A DNA stretch of 64,000 nucleotides, taken from positions 26,106,001 to 26,170,000 of the forward strand of contig CM069872.1 in NCBI GenBank assembly GCA_036172665.1, written 5' to 3'. Position 1 is the stretch's first letter, and each line of letters begins with the position of its first letter. The stretch comes from Prosopocoilus inquinatus (lineage: Eukaryota > Arthropoda > Insecta > Coleoptera > Lucanidae). A program made the position numbers and the translations under genes. Shown here one piece after another: positions 54,101 through 64,000 of this stretch. The notes beneath the pieces are model-generated. The model saw nothing but the letters and a program-made list of their open reading frames with translations. It was not told the origin of the DNA and ran no database searches.

Positions 54101-57100
54101 TTTCCAGCTTCTGCTGCGTCCGAAAACGTCGTATCTCACATCAGAGTTACTGGAGTCCATCGAAACGACAAATAACATGATAGATAAGTAAGGATCGATT
54201 AGATACAGCACAGGAACAACGCTAATACGTGTTGTTTCGTTTCAAACTATTTCCAGCTTCTGCTGCGTCCGAAAACGTCGTATCTCACATCAGAGTTACT
54301 GGAGGCCATCGAAACGACAAATAGCATGATAGATGAGTAAGGATCGATTGATACATCACAGGAACATCGCTAATGCGTGTTGTTTCGTTTAAAACTATTT
54401 CCAGTTTCTGCTGCGTCCGAAAACGTCGTATCTCACATCAGAGTTACTGGAGTCCATCGAAACGTCAAATAACATGTTAGATAAGTAAGGATCGCTTAGA
54501 TACATCACAGGAACAACGCTAATACGTGTTGTTTCGTTCAAAATTATTTCCAGCTACTGCTGCGTCCGAGAACTTTGTATCTCACATCAGAGTTACTGGA
54601 GTCCATCCAAACGTCAAATAACATGATAGATGAGTAAGTATCGATTAGATACATCACAGGAACAACGCTAATACGTGTTGTTTCGTTTAAAACTATTTCC
54701 AGTTGCTGCTGCGTCCGAAAACGTCGTATCTCACATCAGACTTACTGGAGTCCATCCAAACGTCAAATAACATGTTAGATAATTAAGGATCGTTTAGATA
54801 CATCACAGGAACAACGCTAATACGTGTTGTTTCGTTCAAAACTATTTCCAGCTTCTGCTGCGTCCTAGAACTTTGTATCTCACATCAGAGTTACTGGTGT
54901 CCGTCCAAACGTCAAATAACATGATAGATGAGTAAGGATCGATAAGATACATCACAGGAACAACGCTAATGCGTGTTGTTTCATTTAAAACTATTTGCAG
55001 CTTCTGCTGCTTCCGATAAACTTTGTATCTCACATCAGAGTTACTGGAGTCCATCGAAACGTCAAATAACATAGTAGATAAGTAAGGATCGATTAGATAC
55101 ATCACAGGAACAACGCTAATACGTGTTGTTTCGTTTAAAACTATTTCCAGCTCCTGCTGCGTCCAAAAACTTTGTATCTCACATCAGAGTTACTGGAGTC
55201 CATCCAAACGTAAAATAACATGATAGATGAGTAAGGATCGATTAGATACATCACAGGAACATCGCTAATGCGTGTTGTTTCGTTTAAAACTATTTCCAGC
55301 TTCTGCTGCGTCCGAAAACGTCGTATCTCACATCAGAGTTACTGGAGTCCATCCAAACGTCAAATAACATGATAGATGAGTAAGTATCGATTAGATACAT
55401 CACAGGGACAACGCTAATACGTGTTGTTTCGTTTAAAACTATTTCCAGTTGCTGCTGCGTCCGATAACGTCGTATCTCACATCAGACTTACTGGAGTCCA
55501 TCCAAACGTCAAATAACATGTTAGATAATTAAGGATCGTTTAGATACATCACAGGAACAACGCTAATACGTGTTGTTTCGTTCAAAACTATTTCCAGCTT
55601 CTGCTGCGTCCTAGAACTTTGTATCTCACATCAGAGTTACTGGTGTCCGTCCAAACGTCAAATAACATGATAGATGAGTAAGGATCGATAAGATACATCA
55701 CAGGAACAACGCTAATGCGTGTTGTTTCATTTAAAACTATTTGCAGCTTCTGCTGCTTCCGATAAACTTTGTATCTCACATCAGAGTTACTGGAGTCCAT
55801 CCAAACGTCAAATAACATGATAGATGAGTCAGGATCGATTAGATACATCACAGGAACAACGCTAATACGTGTTGTTTCGTTTAAAACTATTTCCAGCTCC
55901 TGCTGCGTCCAAAAATTTCGTATCTCATATCAGAGTTACTGGAGTCCATCGAAACGTCAAATAACATAGTAGATAAGTAAGGATCGATTAGATACATCAC
56001 AGGAACAACGCTAATACGTGTTGTTTCGTTCAAAACTATTTCCAGCTTCTGCTGCGTCCGAGAACTTTGTATCTCACATCAGAGTTACTGGAGTCCATTC
56101 AAACGTCAAATAACATGCTATATAAGTAAGGATCGATTAGATACATCACAGGAGCAACGCTAATACGTGTTATTTCGTTCAAAACTATTTCCAGCTTCTG
56201 CTGCGTCCGAGAACTTTGTATCTCACATCAGAGTTACTGGAGTCCATCGAAACGTCAAATAACATGATAGATGAGTAAGGATCGATTAGATACATCACAG
56301 GAACAACGCTAATACGTGTTGCTTCGTTTAAAACTCTTTCTAGCTTCAGCTGCGTCCGAGAACTTCGTAACTCACATCAGAATTACTAGAGTCCATCGAA
56401 ACGTCAAATAACATGATATATGAGTAAGGACCGATTAGATACATCACAGGAACAACGCTAATGCGTGTTGTTTCGTTTAAAACTATTTCCAGCTTCTGCT
56501 GCGTTCGAAAATTTCGTATCTCACATCAGAGTTACTGGAGTCCATCGAAACGTCAAATAACATAGTAGATAAGTAAGGATCGATTGGATACATCACAGGA
56601 ACAACGATAATACGTGTTGCTTCGTTTAAAACTCTTTCTAGCTTCAGCTGCGTCCGAGAACTTCGTAACTCACATCAGAATTACTAGAGTCCATCCAAAC
56701 GTAAAATAACATGATAGATGAGTAAGGATCGATTAGATACATCACAGGAACATGGCTAATGCGTGTTGCTTAGTTTAAAACTATTTCCAGCTTCTGCTGC
56801 GTCCGAAAACGTCGTATCTCACATCAGAGTTACTGGAGTCCATCGAAACGACAAATAACATGATAGATAAGTAAGGATCGATTAGATACAGCACAGGAAC
56901 AACGCTAATACGTGTTGTTTCGTTTCAAACTATTTCCAGCTTCTGCTGCGTCCGAAAACGTCGTATCTCACATCAGAGTTACTGGAGGCCATCGAAACGA
57001 CAAATAGCATGATAGATGAGTAAGGATCGATTGATACATCACAGGAACATCGCTAATGCGTGTTGTTTCGTTTAAAACTATTTCCAGTTTCTGCTGCGTC

Positions 57101-60100
57101 CGAAAACGTCGTATCTCACATCAGAGTTACTGGAGTCCATCGAAACGTCAAATAACATGTTAGATAAGTAAGGATCGCTTAGATACATCACAGGAACAAC
57201 GCTAATACGTGTTGTTTCGTTCAAAATTATTTCCAGCTACTGCTGCGTCCGAGAACTTTGTATCTCACATCAGAGTTACTGGAGTCCATCCAAACGTCAA
57301 ATAACATGATAGATGAGTAAGTATCGATTAGATACATCACAGGAACAACGCTAATACGTGTTGTTTCGTTTAAAACTATTTCCAGTTGCTGCTGCGTCCG
57401 AAAACGTCGTATCTCACATCAGACTTACTGGAGTCCATCCAAACGTCAAATAACATGTTAGATAATTAAGGATCGTTTAGATACATCACAGGAACAACGC
57501 TAATACGTGTTGTTTCGTTCAAAACTATTTCCAGCTTCTGCTGCGTCCTAGAACTTTGTATCTCACATCAGAGTTACTGGTGTCCGTCCAAACGTCAAAT
57601 AACATGATAGATGAGTAAGGATCGATAAGATACATCACAGGAACAACGCTAATGCGTGTTGTTTCATTTAAAACTATTTGCAGCTTCTGCTGCTTCCGAT
57701 AAACTTTGTATCTCACATCAGAGTTACTGGAGTCCATCGAAACGTCAAATAACATAGTAGATAAGTAAGGATCGATTAGATACATCACAGGAACAACGCT
57801 AATACGTGTTGTTTCGTTTAAAACTATTTCCAGCTCCTGCTGCGTCCAAAAACTTTGTATCTCACATCAGAGTTACTGGAGTCCATCCAAACGTAAAATA
57901 ACATGATAGATGAGTAAGGATCGATTAGATACATCACAGGAACATCGCTAATGCGTGTTGTTTCGTTTAAAACTATTTCCAGCTTCTGCTGCGTCCGAAA
58001 ACGTCGTATCTCACATCAGAGTTACTGGAGTCCATCCAAACGTCAAATAACATGATAGATGAGTAAGTATCGATTAGATACATCACAGGGACAACGCTAA
58101 TACGTGTTGTTTCGTTTAAAACTATTTCCAGTTGCTGCTGCGTCCGATAACGTCGTATCTCACATCAGACTTACTGGAGTCCATCCAAACGTCAAATAAC
58201 ATGTTAGATAATTAAGGATCGTTTAGATACATCACAGGAACAACGCTAATACGTGTTGTTTCGTTCAAAACTATTTCCAGCTTCTGCTGCGTCCTAGAAC
58301 TTTGTATCTCACATCAGAGTTACTGGTGTCCGTCCAAACGTCAAATAACATGATAGATGAGTAAGGATCGATAAGATACATCACAGGAACAACGCTAATG
58401 CGTGTTGTTTCATTTAAAACTATTTGCAGCTTCTGCTGCTTCCGATAAACTTTGTATCTCACATCAGAGTTACTGGAGTCCATCCAAACGTCAAATAACA
58501 TGATAGATGAGTCAGGATCGATTAGATACATCACAGGAACAACGCTAATACGTGTTGTTTCGTTTAAAACTATTTCCAGCTCCTGCTGCGTCCAAAAATT
58601 TCGTATCTCATATCAGAGTTACTGGAGTCCATCGAAACGTCAAATAACATAGTAGATAAGTAAGGATCGATTAGATACATCACAGGAACAACGCTAATAC
58701 GTGTTGTTTCGTTCAAAACTATTTCCAGCTTCTGCTGCGTCCGAGAACTTTGTATCTCACATCAGAGTTACTGGAGTCCATTCAAACGTCAAATAACATG
58801 CTATATAAGTAAGGATCGATTAGATACATCACAGGAGCAACGCTAATACGTGTTATTTCGTTCAAAACTATTTCCAGCTTCTGCTGCGTCCGAGAACTTT
58901 GTATCTCACATCAGAGTTACTGGAGTCCATCGAAACGTCAAATAACATGATAGATGAGTAAGGATCGATTAGATACATCACAGGAACAACGCTAATACGT
59001 GTTGCTTCGTTTAAAACTCTTTCTAGCTTCAGCTGCGTCCGAGAACTTCGTAACTCACATCAGAATTACTAGAGTCCATCGAAACGTCAAATAACATGAT
59101 ATATGAGTAAGGACCGATTAGATACATCACAGGAACAACGCTAATGCGTGTTGTTTCGTTTAAAACTATTTCCAGCTTCTGCTGCGTTCGAAAATTTCGT
59201 ATCTCACATCAGAGTTACTGGAGTCCATCGAAACGTCAAATAACATAGTAGATAAGTAAGGATCGATTGGATACATCACAGGAACAACGATAATACGTGT
59301 TGTTTCGTTTAAAACTATTTCCAGCTCCTGCTGCGTCCAAAAACTTTGTATCTCACATCGGAGTTACTGGAGTCCATCCAAACGTAAAATAACATGATAG
59401 ATGAGTAAGGATCGATTAGATACATCACAGGAACATGGCTAATGCGTGTTGCTTAGTTTAAAACTATTTCCAGCTTCTGCTGCGTCCGAAAACGTCGTAT
59501 CTCACATCAGAGTTACTGGAGTCCATCGAAACGACAAATAACATGATAGATAAGTAAGGATCGATTAGATACAGCACAGGAACAACGCTAATACGTGTTG
59601 TTTCGTTTCAAACTATTTCCAGCTTCTGCTGCGTCCGAAAACGTCGTATCTCACATCAGAGTTACTGGAGGCCATCGAAACGACAAATAGCATGATAGAT
59701 GAGTAAGGATCGATTGATACATCACAGGAACATCGCTAATGCGTGTTGTTTCGTTTAAAACTATTTCCAGTTTCTGCTGCGTCCGAAAACGTCGTATCTC
59801 ACATCAGAGTTACTGGAGTCCATCGAAACGTCAAATAACATGTTAGATAAGTAAGGATCGCTTAGATACATCACAGGAACAACGCTAATACGTGTTGTTT
59901 CGTTCAAAATTATTTCCAGCTACTGCTGCGTCCGAGAACTTTGTATCTCACATCAGAGTTACTGGAGTCCATCCAAACGTCAAATAACATGATAGATGAG
60001 TAAGTATCGATTAGATACATCACAGGAACAACGCTAATACGTGTTGTTTCGTTTAAAACTATTTCCAGTTGCTGCTGCGTCCGAAAACGTCGTATCTCAC

Positions 60101-60480
60101 ATCAGACTTACTGGAGTCCATCCAAACGTCAAATAACATGTTAGATAATTAAGGATCGTTTAGATACATCACAGGAACAACGCTAATACGTGTTGTTTCG
60201 TTCAAAACTATTTCCAGCTTCTGCTGCGTGCTAGAACATTGTATCTCACATCAGAGTTACTGGTGTCCGTCCAAACGTCAAATAACATGATAGATGAGTA
60301 AGGATCGATAAGATACATCACAGGAACAACGCTAATGCGTGTTGTTTCATTTAAAACTATTTGCAGCTTCTGCTGCTTCCGATAAACTTTGTATCTCACA
60401 TCAGAGTTACTGGAGTCCATCCAAACGTCAAATAACATGATAGATGAGTAAGGATCGGTTAGATACATCACAGGAACAAC
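51190..60480 (+). repeat. 18-monomer HOR array, about 3.4 copies (period 2683 bp)
   Basis: A monomers occur as two interleaved series: 52149, 54832, 57515, 60198 and 52895, 55578, 58261, each 2683 bp apart (18 x 149 plus 1). m2 monomers at 54534, 57217 and 59900 and TGAGTCA at 53142, 55825 and 58508 share the spacing. Rare shared variants are CACAGGAGCAACG (about 53467, 56150, 58833), CACAGGGACAACG (about 55403, 58086) and AAGGACCGATT (about 56428, 59111). Each unit holds two m3-A-B cores, one followed by the short-cycle D branch and one by a two-monomer bridge. Of the long HORs, this one has the most similar copies by eye. Confidence 0.92.
52001..52010 (+). other. 1-bp deletion creating GTTTAAAC palindrome
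   Basis: TCGTTTAAAC replaces TCGTTTAAAAC in an m3 monomer. The loss of one A makes an 8-bp perfect palindrome that other copies lack. Later HOR copies at +2683 and +5366 do not share it. Confidence 0.85.
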
Positions 60481-62230
60481 GCTAATACGTGTTATTTCGT
60501 TTAAAACTATTTCCAGCTCCTGCTGCGTCCAAAAACTTCGTATCTCTCTTCAGAATTACTAGAGTCCATCGAAACGTCAAATAACATGATAGATGAGTAA
60601 GGATCGATTAGATACATCACAGGAACAACGCTAATACGTGTTGTTTCGTTTAAAACTATTTCCAGCTCCTGCTGCGTCCAAAAATTTCGTATCTCACATC
60701 AGAGTTACTGGAGTCCATCGAAACGTCAAATAACATAGTAGATAAGTAAGGATCGATTAGATACATCACAGGAACAACGCTAATACGTGTTGTTTCGTTT
60801 AAAACTATTTCCAGCTCCTGCTGCGTCCAAAAACTTTGTATCTCACATCAGAGTTACTGGAGTCCATCCAAACGTAAAATAACATGATAGATGAGTAAGG
60901 ATCGATTAGATACATCACAGGAACATCGCTAATGCGTGTTGTTTCGTTTAAAACTATTTCCAGCTTCTGCTGCGTCCGAAAACGTCGTATCTCACATCAG
61001 AGTTACTGGAGGCCATCGAAACGACAAATAACATGATAGATGAGTAAGGATCGATTGATACATCACAGGAACATCGCTAATGCGTGTTGTTTCGTTTAAA
61101 ACTATTTCCAGCTTCTGCTGCGTCCGAAAACGTCGTATCTCACATCAGAGTTACTGGAGTCCATCGAAACGTCAAATAACATGATAGATAAGTAAGGATC
61201 GCTTAGATACATCACAGGAACAACGCTAATACGTGTTGTTTCGTTCAAAATTATTTCCAGCTACTGCTGCGTCCGAGAACTTTGTATCTCACATCAGAGT
61301 TACTGGAGTCCATCCAAACGTAAAATAACATAGTAGATCAGTAAGGATCGATTAGATACATCACAGGAACATCGCTAATGCGTGTTGTTTCGTTTAAAAC
61401 TATTTCCAGCTTCTGCTGCGTCCGAAAACGTCGTATCTCACATCAGAGTTACTGGAGGCCATCGAAACGACAAATAACATGATAGATGAGTAAGGATCGA
61501 TTGATACATCACAGGAACATCGCTAATGCGTGTTGTTTCGTTTAAAACTATTTCCAGCTCCTGCTGCGTCCAAAAACTTCGTATCTCACATCAGAGTTAC
61601 TAGAGTCCATCGAAACGTCAAATAACATGATAGATGAGTAAGGATCGATAAGATACATCACAGGAACAACGCCAATGCGTGTTGTTTCATTTAAAACTAT
61701 TTGCAGCTTCTGCTGCTTCCGATAAACTTTGTATCTCACATCAGAGTTACTGGAGTCCATCCAAACGTCAAATAACATGATAGATGAGTAAGGATCGATT
61801 AGATACATCACAGGAACAACGCTAATACGTGTTGTTTCGTTTAAAACTATTTCCAGCTCCTGCTGCGTCCAAAAATTTCGTATCTCACATCAGAGTTACT
61901 GGAGTCCATCGAAACGTCAAATAACATAGTAGATAAGTAAGGATCGATTAGATACATCACAGGAACAACGCTAATACGTGTTGTTTCGTTCAAAACTATT
62001 TCCAGCTTCTGCTGCGTCCGAGAACTTTGTATCTCACATCAGAGTTACTGGAGTCCATTCAAACGTCAAATAACATGCTATATAAGTAAGGATCGATTAG
62101 ATACATCACAGGAACAACGCTAATACGTGTTATTTCGTTTAAAACTATTTCCAGCTCCTGCTGCGTCCAAGAACTTTGTATCTCACATCAGAGTTACTGG
62201 AGTCCATCCAAAGGTAAAATAACATAGTAG
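60481..62230 (+). repeat. Irregular stretch between the 2683-bp HOR and the distal duplication
   Basis: K, Q, L, N, O, m2 (about 61240, right half L-like with CATAGTAGATCAG), N, C-type, B (150 bp), Q and D (CTATATAAG at 62078). The GTAGATCAG variant near 61331 recurs near 62228 and nowhere else I noticed. Confidence 0.7.
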
Positions 62231-64000
62231 ATCAGTAAGGATCGATTAGATACATCACAGGAACATCGCTAATGCGTGTTGTTTCGTTTAAAACTATTTC
62301 CAGCTTCTGCTGCGTCCAAAAAATTTGTATCTCACATCAGAGTTACTGGAGTCCATCCAAACGTAAAATAACATGATAGATGAGTAAGGATCGATTAGAT
62401 ACATCACAGGAACATCGCTAATGCGTGTTGTTTCGTTTAAAGCTATTTCCAGCTTCTGCTGCGTCCGAAAACGTCGTATCTCACATCAGAGTTACTGGAG
62501 GCCATCGAAACGACAAATAACATGATAGATGAGTAAGGATCGATTGATACATCACAGGAACATCGCTAATGCGTGTTGTTTCGTTTAAAACTATTTCCAG
62601 CTACTGCTGCGTCCGAGAACTTTGTATCTCACATCAGAGTTACTGGAGTCCATCCAAACGTCAAATAACATGATAGATGAGTAAGTATCGATTAGATACA
62701 TCACAGGAACAACGCTAATACGTGTTGTTTCGTTTAAAACTATTTCCAGTTGCTGCTGCGTCCGAAAACGTCGTATCTCACATCAGACTTACTGGAGTCC
62801 ATCCAAACGTCAAATAACATGTTAGATAATTAAGGATCGTTTAGATACATCACAGGAACAACGCTAATACGTGTTGTTTCGTTCAAAACTATTTCCAGCT
62901 TCTGCTGCGTCCTAGAACTTTGTATCTCACATCAGAGTTACTGGTGTCCGTCCAAACGTCAAATAACATGATAGATGTGTAAGGATCGATAAGATACATC
63001 ACAGGAACAACGCTAATGCGTGTTGTTTCATTTAAAACTATTTGCAGCTTCTGCTGCTTCCGATAAACTTTGTATCTCACATCAGAGTTACTGGAGTCCA
63101 TCCAAACGTAAAATAACATGATAGATGAGTAAGGATCGATTAGATACATCACAGGAACAACGCTAATGCGTGTTGTTTCGTTTAAAACTATTTCCAGCTC
63201 CTGCTGCGTCCAAGAACTTTGTATCTCACATCAGAGTTACTGGAGTCCATCCAAAGGTAAAATAACATAGTAGATAAGTAAGGATCGATTAGATACATCA
63301 CAGGAACATCGCTAATGCGTGTTGTTTCGTTTAAAACTATTTCCAGCTTCTGCTGCGTCCAAAAAATTTGTATCTCACATCAGAGTTACTGGAGTCCATC
63401 CAAACGTAAAATAACATGATAGATGAGTAAGGATCGATTAGATACATCACAGGAACATCGCTAATGCGTGTTGTTTCGTTTAAAACTATTTCCAGCTTCT
63501 GCTGCGTCCGAAAACGTCGTATCTCACATCAGAGTTACTAGAGTCCATCGAAACGTCAAATAACATGATAGATGAGTAAGGATCGATAAGATACATCACA
63601 GGAACAACGCTAATGCGTGTTGTTTCATTTAAAACTATTTGCAGCTTCTGCTGCTTCCGATAAACTTTGTATCTCACATCAGAGTTACTGGAGTACATCG
63701 AAACGTCAAATAACATAGTAGATAAGTAAGGATCGATTAGATACATCACAGGAACAACGCTAATACGTGTTGTTTCGTTCAAAACTATTTCCAGCTTCTG
63801 CTGCGTCCGAGAACTTTGTATCTCACATCAGAGTTACTGGAGTCCATTCAAACGTCAAATAACATGCTATATAAGTAAGGATCGATTAGATACATCACAG
63901 GAACAACGCTAATACGTGCTATTTCGCTTAAAACTATTTCCAGCTCCTGCTGCGTCCAAAAACTTCGTATCTCTCTTCAGAATTACTAGAGTCCATCGAA
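62231..64000 (+). repeat. 1.77-kb segment duplicated 24.9 kb away, copy 2 (open at window end)
   Basis: Matches 37345-39114 base for base over the stretches compared, including four rare markers listed for copy 1 and the TACGTGCTATTTCGC marker near 63915. The match is still running at the last base of the window, so the true length is unknown. CTATATAAG lies at 63867. Confidence 0.88.

Larger units (their letters stand above)
1..64000 (+). repeat. 149-bp tandem satellite array, about 429 head-to-tail monomers
   Basis: The monomer start motif TCGTTTAAAACTATTTCCAG (or its TCGTTCAAAA variant) recurs at 1, 150, 299, 448 and onward to 63476. At 63476 the register is only +1 relative to exact 149-bp steps. 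All copies lie in the same orientation. Conserved landmarks in order are TATTTCCAGC, GCTGCGTCC, TATCTCACATCAGAGTTACT, GTCCAT, CAAATAACAT, GATCG, ACATCACAGGAAC and TGTTGTT. Most copies are 149 bp; recurrent variants of 150 and 148 bp and rare ones of 146 and 143 bp exist. A typical copy is about 40% GC with 10 CpG against about 6 expected from its C and G counts. No unique sequence interrupts the array and neither edge of the array is inside the window. The family is not one I recognise, so the chromosomal location (centromeric or other heterochromatin) is inferred only from size and organisation. Confidence 0.98.

Noticed and set aside
1..64000. CRISPR array
   Set aside because: The whole 149-bp unit is repeated, with no unique spacers between short repeats, and the higher-order structure is typical of eukaryotic satellite.
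1..64000. Human or primate alpha satellite, or telomeric repeat
   Set aside because: Unit length is 149 and not 171 bp, the sequence does not resemble alpha satellite, and no short G-rich telomeric motif is present.
1..64000. tRNA, rRNA or small RNA genes, promoters of housekeeping genes, transposon ends
   Set aside because: None seen on either strand. Every stretch I read aligns to the satellite monomer.

Overview
The whole window is one uninterrupted tandem satellite DNA array. A monomer of about 149 bp repeats head-to-tail from base 1 to base 64000, always on the same strand, giving roughly 429 copies. I see no unique sequence, transposon, RNA gene, CRISPR array or credible protein gene, and the array runs off both ends of the window. 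The pattern is that of a eukaryotic centromeric, pericentromeric, subtelomeric or sex-chromosome heterochromatin satellite. I do not recognise the family and cannot name the species. A typical monomer is about 40% GC by hand count. It carries 10 CpG where base composition predicts about 6, so CpG is not depleted. This fits an animal with little germline CpG methylation (many insects and other invertebrates) better than a vertebrate or plant, but it is only a weak inference.

Layout. The monomers are not interchangeable. They fall into recognisable variant types that recur in a fixed order, so the array is built of higher-order repeats (HORs). Two cycles dominate and share a core of four consecutive monomers (here m2-m3-A-B). 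The long cycle has 20 monomers (about 2981 bp) and is seen complete at 2533-5513 and 20116-23097. The short cycle has 11 monomers (about 1639 bp) and is seen at 150 onward, 23098-24730 and, amplified, at 40973-47085. Derived local HORs are: 8-mer (1191 bp, 4416-6797), 15-mer (2234 bp, 14011-18930), 10-mer (1491 bp, 25627-28608), 9-mer (1342 bp, 32927-35600), 14-mer offset (2086 bp, 36550-39456) and 18-mer (2683 bp, about 51190-60480). The 1639-bp array also has a second-order period of 3278 bp. Irregular, chimeric zones with hybrid monomers separate these blocks. The last 1.77 kb (62231-64000) duplicates 37345-39114, 24886 bp upstream.

Coding content. Many 62-98 codon open frames recur, mostly on the minus strand. 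They are translations of the repeat. A 150-bp variant monomer (one extra base) keeps one frame open across two monomers, and the frames end in the next ordinary 149-bp copy. I annotate none as a gene.

Possible activity. Variant monomers create short motifs worth testing: a TATATAAG box in 18 monomers, a TGAGTCA site in 6, and a repeated GTAAG / CTAAT / TTTCCAG order resembling a 69-nt intron in most monomers. All of these are sequence observations without functional evidence.
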